A DNA stretch of 64,000 nt from Marinobacter sp. F4218 (GCF_019443085.1 NZ_JAHZIL010000003.1:2170001-2234000), one strand, 5' to 3'; shown: positions 7,487 to 16,261, numbered from the stretch's first letter. The notes: generated by a model from the sequence alone, not told the origin. Translations and numbers: made by a program.

Positions 7487-8389
7487 TCAGGGATAGCGTC
7501 CGGTCAGCCGGTTCTCCACCAGCTCGGCGAGGATAGTGTTGGCCAGGCGCATGACAGCATTCGGGTTCTCGCCGCGCCGGCGCGAGGCGATGACCGGTGT
7601 GGTGATGTTGTTGTCCTCCAGAGGCATGAACTCCACACCCTCGCGGTTCAGTTTCCGGACCTGTTCCGGTACCAGGGTAAAGCCCATGTCGGAGGCGACC
7701 AGGGACAGCGCGGTCTGAAGATCATTGACCTGCTGGCTGACGTGGATCTTGAGGCCGCGCCGGTGGAACAGGCCCTGGGTGATGTCGGCGAAGTTCGGAC
7801 CCGGGCCCGCAGGAAAGGTCACCATGGGCCAGGCCGACAGTTCTTTCATGGACGGCGGGTGTCGGGTCAGCTGGTGGCCGGCCGGAATGGCCGCAATGAT
7901 CGGCTCGTCGAACAGCAGTTCCTGCTCCACGTCGGGATCTTCGATGCTGATGCGGCCAAAGCCGATATCAATCTTGCCCGTTTTCAGGGCCTCCACCTGC
8001 TCCCGGGTTTTCAGCTCGTGCAGCACAATCTCCAGGTTCTTGTTCCGGCGCAGACGCCGGACCATCAGCGGTAGCTGGCCGTAGAACACCGACGGCACGA
8101 AGCCGATGGAGAAAATGGTCTTGCGGTGCTGGGCGATGCGTCGGGTGTCTTCGACCGTTGCGGTGACCTTGTCCAGAATCTGTCGCGCCTGCTCCAGGAA
8201 GTACTCCCCGCCGTTGGTCAGTTCCAGCCCCCTGGGTTTGCGGACAAACAGCTCGACCCCGATTTCCTCCTCAAGCTGCTTCATGGCCCGGGTCAACGGT
8301 GGTTGTGCAATAAACAGCTTTTCGGCGGCCCGGGTCAGGTTGCCTTCCTCTCCCACTGCCACGAAGTACCGCAGGTGTCTCAGCTCCAT
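7487..8389 (-). CDS. LysR-family regulator of cat/ben genes (CatM/BenM/CatR type)
   Basis: LysR regulator of 300 residues: helix-turn-helix at 1-60 (MELRHLRYFVAVGEEGNLTRAAEKL, IAQPPLTRAMKQLEEE) and a periplasmic-binding-like effector domain (about 90-295). The opening is nearly that of BenM/CatM/CatR, which activate cat and ben genes with cis,cis-muconate (and benzoate for BenM). It diverges from catB and ends directly at the pcaR stop codon. An ATAC-N7-GTAT palindrome, the BenM/CatM recognition pattern, overlaps its ribosome-binding site. No AraC-type BenR is visible, so this protein may control both catBCA and benABCDK; that extension is inference. Confidence 0.9.
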   Translation of the reverse strand: MELRHLRYFVAVGEEGNLTRAAEKLFIAQPPLTRAMKQLEEEIGVELFVRKPRGLELTNGGEYFLEQARQILDKVTATVEDTRRIAQHRKTIFSIGFVPSVFYGQLPLMVRRLRRNKNLEIVLHELKTREQVEALKTGKIDIGFGRISIEDPDVEQELLFDEPIIAAIPAGHQLTRHPPSMKELSAWPMVTFPAGPGPNFADITQGLFHRRGLKIHVSQQVNDLQTALSLVASDMGFTLVPEQVRKLNREGVEFMPLEDNNITTPVIASRRRGENPNAVMRLANTILAELVENRLTGRYP

Positions 8390-8391
8390 CC

Positions 8392-8406
8392 ATACCTCCA
8401 GGGTAT
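8392..8406. promoter_or_regulatory. BenM/CatM-type operator (ATAC-N7-GTAT)
   Basis: ATACCTCCAGGGTAT matches exactly the ATAC-N7-GTAT consensus of BenM/CatM activators. It is centred about 64 bp upstream of the predicted catB transcription start, where the high-affinity site of LysR activators usually lies. It also overlaps the GGAGGT ribosome site of the divergent regulator gene. Confidence 0.7.
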
Positions 8407-8426
8407 CGGTTATTACTTAATCAATA

Positions 8427-8456
8427 TTGGTTCACATCCGTGAAACTTCGTACTGT
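8427..8456 (+). promoter_or_regulatory. Putative catB promoter
   Basis: TTGGTT (8427-8432), 18-bp spacer, TACTGT (8451-8456): a weak sigma-70 promoter, as expected for one needing a LysR activator. Predicted by eye. Confidence 0.45.
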
Positions 8457-8495
8457 TCGAATCACAGGATTTCTAACTTGCGATTCGGAGAGCCC

Positions 8496-9617
8496 ATGTC
8501 CGCCACCATTCAATCCATCGAAGCGATACTGGTCGATATCCCGACCATCCGCCCTCACAAGCTTTCCATGACAACCATGGGGGTTCAGAGCATGGTGATC
8601 GTGCGGATGAAGGACTCCGATGGCATCGAGGGACTGGGCGAAGCCACGACCATCGGTGGACTGGCCTACGGTCCGGAAAGCCCCGAAAGCGTGAAACTTA
8701 CCATTGATACCTATTTCAAATCGCAACTGATTGGCCAGCCCGCCGGCAACATCAATACCCTGAGGGTAATGTTAAACCGCTCGACCCGGGGCAACAACCT
8801 GGCCAAGTCGGCCATTGAAACCGCGTTGCTGGATCTTCAGGGCAAGCGCCTGAATCGCCCGGTCTCCGATCTGCTTGGCGGTTCCGTCCACCAGCACCTT
8901 CCGGTGCTCTGGACTCTGGCCAGTGGCGATACCGGCAAGGACATCGAGGAAGCCCTCGGCCTGATCGAAACCCGTCGTCACTGCGATTTCAAACTGAAGA
9001 TCGGTTCCCGCGCCCTGATGGACGACGTGCGCCACGTGGCGGCAATCAAGGATGCGGTGGGCGAAAGTGCCAGTGTCCGGGTGGACGTGAATCAGGCTTG
9101 GGACGAGGCCACCGCCGCCAGGGGGATGGCGGAACTGCAGGCCGCAGGCATTGATCTGGTGGAGCAGCCGACACCGATGAAAGACTACGCCGCCCTGGCG
9201 CGCCTGTCGGACAAATTCCATATCCCCATTCTCGCGGACGAAGCCGTCGCAGATGCCAAGGATTTGTACAACCTGGCCGCAGCCGGCTTTTCCGGCGCCG
9301 TCGCCATGAAAATTGCCAAGGCCGGTGGTCCGATTCGCGCCCTGGAGCAGGCAGCGGTCGCCCAGGCCGCCGGTATCGGTCTGTATGGCGGCACCATGCT
9401 GGAGGGCACCATCGGTTCCGCCGCGTCGCTGCACGCCTGGTCCACCCTCGAAAACCTGCACTGGGGTACCGAGATGTTTGGTCCTCTGCTGATGAAAGAC
9501 GACATCGTGGCCACGCCCCTGAATTTCCATGACAACGGGGTCGACCTGCCAAAAGGCCCGGGCCTGGGCATCGCACTCGACGAAGACAAACTGGCCCATT
9601 ACCGCCGGAAAGCCTGA
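8496..9617 (+). CDS. catB: Muconate cycloisomerase
   Basis: Converts cis,cis-muconate to muconolactone. It has 373 residues and is an enolase-superfamily enzyme of the MLE subgroup. Active-site residues are all visible: KxK at Lys166-Lys168 (DFKLKIG), metal ligands Asp197 (VRVDVNQ), Glu223 (DLVEQP) and Asp248 (ILADEA), and the second-side Lys272 (AVAMKIAKAGG). The start at MSATIQS follows GGAG; the open frame extends upstream but without a ribosome site. It is the first gene of the long catBCA-benABCDK series, divergent from the LysR gene. Confidence 0.97.
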   Translation: MSATIQSIEAILVDIPTIRPHKLSMTTMGVQSMVIVRMKDSDGIEGLGEATTIGGLAYGPESPESVKLTIDTYFKSQLIGQPAGNINTLRVMLNRSTRGNNLAKSAIETALLDLQGKRLNRPVSDLLGGSVHQHLPVLWTLASGDTGKDIEEALGLIETRRHCDFKLKIGSRALMDDVRHVAAIKDAVGESASVRVDVNQAWDEATAARGMAELQAAGIDLVEQPTPMKDYAALARLSDKFHIPILADEAVADAKDLYNLAAAGFSGAVAMKIAKAGGPIRALEQAAVAQAAGIGLYGGTMLEGTIGSAASLHAWSTLENLHWGTEMFGPLLMKDDIVATPLNFHDNGVDLPKGPGLGIALDEDKLAHYRRKA

Positions 9618-9651
9618 GGCACCGGAACGCTCTGAAAACGGAGGAAAGTAC

Positions 9652-9942
9652 ATGCTGTTCAAAGTTGAGATGAAGGTGAACATCCCCCACGACATGCCCG
9701 CCGACGTAGCCGCGGACATCAAGGCCCGGGAGAAAGCCTACGCCCAGGGTCTGCAGGACCAGGGCAAGTGGCGTCACCTCTGGCGGGTGGCCGGCAGCTA
9801 CGCCAACGTCAGCATCTTTGATGTAGAGGACAACGCCGAATTGCAGGAGTTGATCAGCAACCTGCCGCTGTTCCCCTACATGGATATCACTGTCGCGCCC
9901 CTGTGCCGACATCCGTCCTCGATCCATGAGGACGACCGTTAA
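9652..9942 (+). CDS. catC: Muconolactone delta-isomerase
   Basis: Small enzyme of 96 residues that isomerises muconolactone to 3-oxoadipate enol-lactone, the PcaD substrate. The sequence has the family opening MLFKVEMKVNIPHDMP, the central WRHLWRVAGSYANVSIFDV and the end LPLFPYMDITVAPLCRHPSS. It lies 34 bp after catB, preceded by GAGGAAAG. The catB-catC-catA order is the one found in Pseudomonas. Confidence 0.97.
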   Translation: MLFKVEMKVNIPHDMPADVAADIKAREKAYAQGLQDQGKWRHLWRVAGSYANVSIFDVEDNAELQELISNLPLFPYMDITVAPLCRHPSSIHEDDR

Positions 9943-9981
9943 ACCCAACGCACCGTTGCCAACCGAAGAGCTGTTTTGAGC

Positions 9982-9992
9982 AACAACAACAA
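9982..9992 (+). promoter_or_regulatory. AANAANAA motif (AACAACAACAA) before catA
   Basis: AACAACAACAA, two overlapping copies of the Hfq/Crc-type motif, 8 nt before the GGAG ribosome site and 19 nt before the catA ATG. Suggests post-transcriptional catabolite control; inferred. Confidence 0.45.
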
Positions 9993-10011
9993 GAGTACGA
10001 GGAGACCAACA

Positions 10012-10953
10012 ATGACCGTTAAAACCATGCAAACTGCGGAAGTGAAGGACCTGCTGGAGAAAGTTGCCGGCTTCAACACGGACGGTGGGAACGAACGGGT
10101 GAAGAAGATTGTTCACCGGGTTATGCACGATGTTTTTCAGATTATCGAAGACTTTGATGTCACTCCGGATGAATTCTGGCAAGCCGTGTACTACGTAAAC
10201 GAACTGGGCCAGAACGGTGAGGCCGCCCTGTTGGCACCGGGCCTGGGTATGGACAAGTACCTGGACATCCGGCTTGACGCGGAAGATGAGCAGGCAGGCC
10301 TGGACGGCGGCACGCCGCGCACCATCGAAGGCCCGCTGTACGTGGCCGGTGCGCCCAAAAGCGACGGTTTCGCCCGCATGGACGATGGCTCCGATGAGAA
10401 CGCCGAGACCATGGTCCTGACCGGTCAGGTGACTGACGAGAACGGTCAGCCTGTTACCAACGCCGTGGTTGACGTGTGGCACGCGGACACCAAGGGTGCC
10501 TACTCCTACTTCGATCAGTCCCAGAGCGAGTACAACCTGCGTCGCCGGATCGTCACCGATGAGAATGGCCGTTACACCGCCCGCTCCATCATCCCGTCCG
10601 GTTACGGCTGCCCGCCCGAGGGTTCCACCCAGGCGCTGCTGAACCTGTTGGGCCGTCATGGCAACCGTCCGGCGCACATCCACTTCTTTATCTCCAAGCC
10701 GGGCTTCAAGCACCTGACCACCCAGATCAACCTGGCTGGTGATGAGTACACCTACGATGACTTTGCCTTCGCGACCCGGGACGAGCTGGTGGTTGACGCC
10801 AACCGCATTGAGGACCCCGCCAGGGCCGAGGCATTCGGCCTGAACGCGCCGTTCACCGAGGTGGAGTTCAATATCCAGCTGGTGTCGACCGACAAGCCGG
10901 AGCTCCAGACCCGTCACGAGCGCAAGCGCGCACTGGAGGGTGAGGCGGCCTGA
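10012..10953 (+). CDS. catA: Catechol 1,2-dioxygenase
   Basis: Intradiol ring-cleavage enzyme turning catechol into cis,cis-muconate. It has 313 residues with an N-terminal helical dimerisation domain (about 1-100) and a C-terminal beta-sandwich catalytic domain. Non-heme Fe(III) ligands are visible as Tyr164 (DTKGAYSY), Tyr198 (PSGYGCP), His222 and His224 (RPAHIHFF). The start at MTVKTMQ follows GGAG; an in-frame TTG 12 codons upstream lies in the CAA-rich leader. Downstream is a strong hairpin before benA. Confidence 0.97.
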   Translation: MTVKTMQTAEVKDLLEKVAGFNTDGGNERVKKIVHRVMHDVFQIIEDFDVTPDEFWQAVYYVNELGQNGEAALLAPGLGMDKYLDIRLDAEDEQAGLDGGTPRTIEGPLYVAGAPKSDGFARMDDGSDENAETMVLTGQVTDENGQPVTNAVVDVWHADTKGAYSYFDQSQSEYNLRRRIVTDENGRYTARSIIPSGYGCPPEGSTQALLNLLGRHGNRPAHIHFFISKPGFKHLTTQINLAGDEYTYDDFAFATRDELVVDANRIEDPARAEAFGLNAPFTEVEFNIQLVSTDKPELQTRHERKRALEGEAA

Positions 10954-10997
10954 ACGGCCTCTTCCACCGACACCCAAGGTTCATCGTTTTTGTGATC

Positions 10998-11021
10998 GGC
11001 CACCCCGAAAACGGGGTGGCC
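10998..11021 (+). promoter_or_regulatory. Strong intercistronic hairpin between catA and benA
   Basis: Perfect 10-bp inverted repeat GGCCACCCCG/CGGGGTGGCC with an AAAA loop. No T-run follows, so read-through into benABCD is likely. A processing or stabilising role for catBCA mRNA is inferred. Confidence 0.65.
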
Positions 11022-11053
11022 CGGGGAGACTCACGCCCGAAACCGGGCATCAC

Positions 11054-11061
11054 AAGAACAA
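11054..11061 (+). promoter_or_regulatory. AANAANAA motif (AAGAACAA) before benA
   Basis: AAGAACAA sits directly before the AGGAG ribosome site, 15 nt from the benA ATG. Candidate Hfq/Crc-type site; inferred. Confidence 0.4.
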
Positions 11062-11076
11062 GAGGAGTGAGATGAC

Positions 11077-12453
11077 ATGAGCAACAAACTTGAACAACTC
11101 GCAGACAAGGTCCGCAATGCGGTGGTCGCGGACCCGGAAACCGGTCGCTACCAGTGCGATCGCGGTATCTTCACCGACCGCGAACTGTTTGACCTGGAAA
11201 TGAAGTACATCTTCGAAGGCAACTGGGTCTACCTGGCCCACGAGAGTCAGATCCCGAACCCGGGCGACTACTTCACAGTGACCGTCGGGCGTCAGCCGGT
11301 GATCATCACCCGGACCAAGGCGGGCGATCTGAAAGCCATCCTGAACACCTGCTCCCACCGTGGCGCCACCCTTTGCCGCAAGAAGCGCGGCAACAAGACC
11401 TCGTTCACCTGTCCGTTCCACGGCTGGACCTTCAGCAACGATGGTCGACTGCTGAAAGCGAAGGACCAGAAGAAGGGCGGCTACCCGGAACAGTTCAACA
11501 CCGACGGTTCCCACGATCTCAAAGAGATGCCCAAGTTCGGCAATTACCGTGGTTTCCTGTTCGGCAGCCTGAATGCCGATGTACTGCCCCTGGAGGAGCA
11601 CCTGGGCGAGACCACCAAGATCATCGACAACATCGTCGACCAGTCCGAGGACGGTCTGGAGATTCTGCGCGGCAGCTCCACCTACACCTATGAGGGTAAC
11701 TGGAAACTGACTGCCGAGAATGGCGCCGACGGCTATCACGTCAGCACCGTGCACTGGAACTACCTGTCCACCATGGGCCAGCGCAACTATGAAAAGGGCG
11801 GCACCGAGGCCGTGGACGCCAAGAGCTGGTCGGCCGAAGGCGGTTTCTACTCCTTTGAGAACGGCCACATGATGCTCTGGACGCGCCTGCTCAACCCTGA
11901 GGTTCGTCCGATCTTCAGCCAGCTGGAGCGACTGGAAAAAACCTACGGTGAGGCCCGTGCCGATTCCATCGTCCGTACCACCAAGAATCTGTGCCTGTAT
12001 CCGAACGTGTACCTGATGGACCAGTTCTCCACACAGATCCGGGTCACCCGCCCGATCGACGTGAACAAGACCGAGGTCACCATCTACGCGTTCGGTCCGA
12101 AGAACGAGCCGGCTGAGCTGCGCACCAAGCGCATTCGACAGTACGAGGACTTCTTCAACGTGTCCGGCATGGGCACACCGGACGACCTGGAGGAATTCCG
12201 CGCCTGCCAGAGTGGCTACGAAGCCCGCGACGCGCGCTGGAACGACATGAGCCGGGGCGCCGCTCATTGGATCGACGGGCCGGACGACCATGCCAACCAG
12301 CTGGACATGAAGCCGACCATGAGTGGCTCCAAGCCCGAAGACGAAGGCCTGTACGTGAACCATCACAAGCACTGGCAGGACGAGATGATCCGTGCCATTG
12401 ATGCCGAGCGTGCCCGTTTCATCCCCGTGACCGAAGAGGAGGCGTCCGCATGA
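11077..12453 (+). CDS. benA: Benzoate 1,2-dioxygenase, large (alpha) subunit
   Basis: Terminal oxygenase alpha subunit, 458 residues. With BenB and BenC it dihydroxylates benzoate to a cis-diol carboxylate. The Rieske centre is Cys92-x-His94 (TCSHRGA) and Cys112-xx-His115 (CPFHGW). The mononuclear iron site shows His221 and His226 in [14 protein letters not shown], with the bridging Asp218. It starts at [10 protein letters not shown] after AGGAG. The stop overlaps benB by 4 bp. Toluate dioxygenase (XylX) is the closest alternative; BenA is preferred because of benD, catBCA and benKE in the same cluster. Confidence 0.96.
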   Translation: MSNKLEQLADKVRNAVVADPETGRYQCDRGIFTDRELFDLEMKYIFEGNWVYLAHESQIPNPGDYFTVTVGRQPVIITRTKAGDLKAILNTCSHRGATLCRKKRGNKTSFTCPFHGWTFSNDGRLLKAKDQKKGGYPEQFNTDGSHDLKEMPKFGNYRGFLFGSLNADVLPLEEHLGETTKIIDNIVDQSEDGLEILRGSSTYTYEGNWKLTAENGADGYHVSTVHWNYLSTMGQRNYEKGGTEAVDAKSWSAEGGFYSFENGHMMLWTRLLNPEVRPIFSQLERLEKTYGEARADSIVRTTKNLCLYPNVYLMDQFSTQIRVTRPIDVNKTEVTIYAFGPKNEPAELRTKRIRQYEDFFNVSGMGTPDDLEEFRACQSGYEARDARWNDMSRGAAHWIDGPDDHANQLDMKPTMSGSKPEDEGLYVNHHKHWQDEMIRAIDAERARFIPVTEEEASA

Positions 12454-12941
12454 GCCTTAGCTACCACGATATCGAGCAGTTCATCCTCCGTGAGGCCCGC
12501 TACCTGGACGATCGCGACTGGGACCGCTGGCTGGAGTGTTACCACGAGGACGTCACCTACTGGATGCCGGCCTGGGATGACAATGACGAGCTGACCGAGG
12601 ATCCGCAAAGCGAGATCTCGCTCATCTATTACCCCAGCAAGGATGGTCTTGAGGATCGGGTCTACCGACTGAAGACGGAGCGCTCCGGCGCCAGTTCCCT
12701 GCCGGAACCGCGTACCAATCACTTCATCAGCGGCCTGGAAATTCTGTCCCAGGACGACAACGAAGTGCAGCTCCGGTTCAACTGGCTGACCAAGTCCTAC
12801 CGGTACCAGAAAACCCAGGAATACTACGGAACGTCTTTCTACACCCTGGATGTGCGTGGCGGCGAGCCACTGATCCGGTTCAAGAAAATCGTTCTGACCA
12901 ACGATTGCATCAATCAGGTGGTGGACGTTTACCACCTGTAA
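12450..12941 (+). CDS. benB: Benzoate 1,2-dioxygenase, small (beta) subunit
   Basis: Beta subunit of the ring-hydroxylating dioxygenase, 163 residues, a cone-shaped SnoaL/NTF2-like fold with a structural role. It has the family opening [22 protein letters not shown] and the end [19 protein letters not shown]. The ATG overlaps the benA TGA (ATGA), so translation is coupled and subunits are made in equal amounts. Confidence 0.96.
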   Translation: MSLSYHDIEQFILREARYLDDRDWDRWLECYHEDVTYWMPAWDDNDELTEDPQSEISLIYYPSKDGLEDRVYRLKTERSGASSLPEPRTNHFISGLEILSQDDNEVQLRFNWLTKSYRYQKTQEYYGTSFYTLDVRGGEPLIRFKKIVLTNDCINQVVDVYHL

Positions 12942-12961
12942 TTGATGGGGAGAGCAGCATC

Positions 12962-13990
12962 ATGAGTTACAACATCGCACTGAACTTTGAAGACGGCGTT
13001 ACCCGGTTTGTCTCCTGCAACGAGGGCGAGACGGTTCTGGATGCCGCCTACCGTGCGCAGATCAATCTGCCCATGGACTGTTCCGATGGCGTCTGCGGCA
13101 CCTGCAAGGGTGCCTGCCATCAGGGCAACTTCGACCTGGGGGACGAATACATCGACGAGGCGCTGTCCGACGAGGAACTCGAGCAGGGCATGATCCTGAC
13201 CTGCCAGATGGTGCCCTCCAGCGATTGCGTGGTCGAAGTCCCGGTGGCGTCCACCCTGTGCAAGACCGGCAATGCCGAAGTCACCGGCACGGTGGCCGAG
13301 GTGAACCTGATTTCGCCCACGTCCATCGAGCTGAAAATTACCTCGGACGACGACATCGCGTTCCTGCCCGGGCAGTACGTGAATATCCAGGTGCCGGGTA
13401 CGGATCAGACCCGCGCCTATTCCTTCAGCTCCAAACCCGGCAGCCGGGATCTGAGCTTCCTGATCCGGAACGTGCCGGGCGGGTTGATGAGCTCCTGGCT
13501 GGTGGGCAAGGCCCGCACCGGTGACAAGGTCACCCTGACCGGCCCGATGGGCAGTTTCTACCTGCGCCCCATCGAGCGACCGGTCCTGATGTTGGCAGGC
13601 GGTACCGGCCTGGCGCCGTTCCTGGCCAAGCTGGAACACATGAAGGCCAATGGTTGTGACCTGCCAGCGCACCTGGTGTATGGCGTGAGCAACGAGGATG
13701 ACCTGGTGTGCCTGGATATCCTCGACCGCTTTGCCGGGGAGTTGGACAACTTCAGTTATGTCACCTGTGTCTCCAGCGACGACAGCGATCATCCGCGCAA
13801 GGGCTATGTCACCCATCACATGGACCAGGCCCCGCTGAACGACGGCGATGTGGACGTCTATCTGTGCGGGCCGCCACCGATGGTGGATTCGGTGCTTGGA
13901 TTCTTCCGGGAGAAAGGCATCCAGCCGAACTCGTTCCACTACGAGAAGTTCACCCCGAGTGCGCCGGCCGCCGAGGAGAAGGTCGCATGA
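12962..13990 (+). CDS. benC: Benzoate dioxygenase electron-transfer reductase
   Basis: NADH-dependent reductase that feeds BenAB, 342 residues. The N-terminal plant-type [2Fe-2S] ferredoxin domain has Cys40, Cys45, Cys48 and Cys81 (MDCSDGVCGTCKG, ILTCQM). It is followed by an FAD-binding domain (about 105-200, RAYSFSSKPGS) and an NAD-binding domain (about 205-335, LMLAGGTGLAPFLA, VDVYLCGPPPMV). The start at MSYNIALN follows GGGAGAG, 20 bp after benB. The stop overlaps the benD start by 4 bp. Confidence 0.96.
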   Translation: MSYNIALNFEDGVTRFVSCNEGETVLDAAYRAQINLPMDCSDGVCGTCKGACHQGNFDLGDEYIDEALSDEELEQGMILTCQMVPSSDCVVEVPVASTLCKTGNAEVTGTVAEVNLISPTSIELKITSDDDIAFLPGQYVNIQVPGTDQTRAYSFSSKPGSRDLSFLIRNVPGGLMSSWLVGKARTGDKVTLTGPMGSFYLRPIERPVLMLAGGTGLAPFLAKLEHMKANGCDLPAHLVYGVSNEDDLVCLDILDRFAGELDNFSYVTCVSSDDSDHPRKGYVTHHMDQAPLNDGDVDVYLCGPPPMVDSVLGFFREKGIQPNSFHYEKFTPSAPAAEEKVA

Positions 13991-14766
13991 AAGCGCGATT
14001 CACGGACAAGGTGATGGTGATCACCGGCGCGGCCCAGGGCATTGGCAAGCGCGTTGCCGAGCTGGCCGCCGCCGAGGGCGCGCGGCTGCTGGTGGTGGAC
14101 ATTGCGGACTACGTCCAGGGTGTGGCGGCGGAGCTTCGTGATCAGGGCGCGGACACCGTGGCGGTCCAGGCCAACCTGGAAACCTGGGCCGGCGCCGAAA
14201 CCGTCATGGCGGAGGCCCACAAGCATTTCGGCCGCATCGACATCCTGATCAATAACGTCGGCGGAACGATCTGGGCCCAGCCTTTCGAGCATTACACGCC
14301 GGAGCAGATCGAAAAGGAAATCCAGCGCTCGCTGTTCACCACCCTGTGGAGCTGTCGCGCCGTGCTGCCCTACATGCTGGAGCAGAAAGGCGGGGTAATC
14401 GTGAACGTGTCGTCGGTGGCAACCCGGGGGCTGATGCGAGTGCCCTACGGCGCAGCCAAGGGCGGCGTCAATGCCATGACCGTGAACATGGCGTATGAGT
14501 ATGCCGGCCACAACATCCGGGTGAATGCTGCGGCACCGGGCGGTACCGAGGCGCCACCGCGTCTGACACCGCGCAATGCCAGCGAGCAGAGCGACCAGGA
14601 AAAGGCGTGGTACCAGACGCTGGTCGACCAGACCACGGAAAACAGCTTCATGCACCGTTACGGAACCCTGGACGAACAGGCCGAACCGATTCTGTTTCTG
14701 GCATCAGACGCCTCGTCCTACATGACCGGGACCGTCCTGCCGGTGGCAGGCGGGGACCTGGGCTAG
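13987..14766 (+). CDS. benD: 1,6-dihydroxycyclohexa-2,4-diene-1-carboxylate dehydrogenase
   Basis: Short-chain dehydrogenase of 259 residues that oxidises and decarboxylates the benzoate cis-diol to catechol with NAD+. It shows the nucleotide-binding TGAAQGIGKR, the NNVG motif, catalytic Ser in VNVSSVATRG and the YxxxK pair in PYGAAKGG. The start ATG overlaps the benC stop. In this cluster it connects BenABC to CatA. Confidence 0.96.
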   Translation: MKARFTDKVMVITGAAQGIGKRVAELAAAEGARLLVVDIADYVQGVAAELRDQGADTVAVQANLETWAGAETVMAEAHKHFGRIDILINNVGGTIWAQPFEHYTPEQIEKEIQRSLFTTLWSCRAVLPYMLEQKGGVIVNVSSVATRGLMRVPYGAAKGGVNAMTVNMAYEYAGHNIRVNAAAPGGTEAPPRLTPRNASEQSDQEKAWYQTLVDQTTENSFMHRYGTLDEQAEPILFLASDASSYMTGTVLPVAGGDLG

Positions 14767-14802
14767 AACCGCCCGGATCAACCCATTCCATTAACTCCGC
14801 AC

Positions 14803-14810
14803 AAGAACAA
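14803..14810 (+). promoter_or_regulatory. AANAANAA motif (AAGAACAA) before benK
   Basis: AAGAACAA (in AAGAACAACAG) precedes the GGGAGTGAGAG ribosome site of benK by 4 nt. The same arrangement is seen at benA and catA. Confidence 0.4.
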
Positions 14811-14828
14811 CAGCGGGAGTGAGAGATC

Positions 14829-16178
14829 ATGAGAAACATCGACGTAAACGACGTTATCGATAACGCCGCCTTCAACCGATTCCACTGGAAGGTACTCTTC
14901 TGGTGCACCCTGATCATCATCTTTGATGGCTACGACCTGGTGATCTACGGTGTGGTGTTGCCGCTGCTGATGGAGCAGTGGGGCCTGAACCCCTATGTTG
15001 CCGGGCTTCTGGGCAGCAGCGCTCTGTTTGGCATGATGTTCGGGGCCATGGGCTTTGGCATGCTGTCGGACCGGCTGGGCCGAAAGAACGTGATCATTGC
15101 CTGTGTGGTGCTGTTCAGCGTTACCACGGTGATCAACGGGTTTGCCACCACGCCCTGGCAGTTCGGTATCCTGCGCTTCATTGCCGGCCTGGGTATCGGC
15201 GGTGTGATGCCCAACGTGGTCTCACTGATGAGTGAATACTCACCGGCGCGCAAGCGCAGCACGCTGGTGGCGCTGATGTTCAGTGGCTACGCCGTGGGCG
15301 GCATGATGTCGGCCGGCCTGGGTATCTGGATCGTGCCCAACTTCGGGTGGGAGATCATGTTCTACCTGGCCGTCGTGCCCATGCTGATGCTGCCATTCAT
15401 GCTGAAATTCCTGCCGGAGTCCGTGGCCTTCCTGATGGCGAAAAAGCGGGACGATGAAGCACGGCGTATTCTCCAGCAGGTTGCACCCTTCAGGGACATC
15501 AACGAGCTGGACCGGCTGACTTTTCCAGCCACCACCGACAGCAAGGCGCCCGTACTGGAGCTGTTCCGGGGTGGCCGGGCCATGAGCACCCTGATGTTCT
15601 GGACCGCGTTCTTCTGCTGCCTGCTGATGGTCTATGCGCTGGGGTCCTGGCTGCCCAAGCTGATGTCCAACGCCGGCTATGCCCTGAGTTCAAGCCTGAT
15701 GTTCCTGATGGTCCTGAACGTAGGCGCGATCATCGGTGCCGTGGGTGGGGGCTGGCTGGCCGACCGGTTTTCCCTGCGCTCGGTGCTGGTGAGTTTCTTT
15801 GTACTCGGGTCGGGCTCGCTGGTCCTGCTCGGCTATGAGAGCCCGATGTGGTTCCTGTACACGCTGATGGGCGTGGCGGGCGCGACCACCATTGGCTCCC
15901 AGATCCTGCTGTACGCCTATGTGGCCCAGTATTACCCGACCAGTATCCGTTCCACTGGCCTGGGTTGGGCGTCGGGTATCGGCCGCAACGGTGCGATTGT
16001 CGGGCCCATGCTTGGCGGAACCCTGCTGGCTCTGGCGCTGCCGCACCACATGAACTTCCTGGCGCTGGCCATTCCGGGCGTCATCGCAACCGTTGCCGTC
16101 GCGCTGGTGGGGCGCAAGGCTTCCCGGTTCAGAACCACAGAGCCGGTGCGGCGTTCGGCCGCGGTTGCGAGTAACTGA
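14829..16178 (+). CDS. benK: Benzoate transporter, MFS aromatic acid:H+ symporter family
   Basis: Inner-membrane secondary transporter with 12 predicted membrane segments, 449 residues. The AAHS family mark in helix 1 is present (IIIFDGYDLVIYGVVLPLL, with the DGxD acidic pair), as is the loop 2-3 motif GMLSDRLGRKNV. It lies 62 bp after benD in the same direction and is followed by a terminator. PcaK-type substrates (4-hydroxybenzoate) are possible, but the benABCD neighbours favour benzoate. Confidence 0.9.
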   Translation: MRNIDVNDVIDNAAFNRFHWKVLFWCTLIIIFDGYDLVIYGVVLPLLMEQWGLNPYVAGLLGSSALFGMMFGAMGFGMLSDRLGRKNVIIACVVLFSVTTVINGFATTPWQFGILRFIAGLGIGGVMPNVVSLMSEYSPARKRSTLVALMFSGYAVGGMMSAGLGIWIVPNFGWEIMFYLAVVPMLMLPFMLKFLPESVAFLMAKKRDDEARRILQQVAPFRDINELDRLTFPATTDSKAPVLELFRGGRAMSTLMFWTAFFCCLLMVYALGSWLPKLMSNAGYALSSSLMFLMVLNVGAIIGAVGGGWLADRFSLRSVLVSFFVLGSGSLVLLGYESPMWFLYTLMGVAGATTIGSQILLYAYVAQYYPTSIRSTGLGWASGIGRNGAIVGPMLGGTLLALALPHHMNFLALAIPGVIATVAVALVGRKASRFRTTEPVRRSAAVASN

Positions 16179-16227
16179 TTGAGCGTTGTCGTTGTGTCTG
16201 GGTAGACAGTCAGTCGTACCCCTCTTT

Positions 16228-16261
16228 GGCCCGAGAGCGTATGCTTGCCGGGCCTTTTTTT
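16228..16261 (+). terminator. Rho-independent terminator after benK
   Basis: GGCCCG and CGGGCC arms with a partly paired interior (AGC/GCT), then seven T. It probably closes the cat-ben transcript 50 bp after benK; benE starts only 33 bp later. Confidence 0.75.

Noticed and set aside
9046-10977. Very long minus-strand open frame (643 codons) across catB, catC and catA.
   Set aside because: It is antisense to three clear enzymes with all active-site residues intact, has no family similarity or ribosome site, and is the usual product of GC-rich codon bias.
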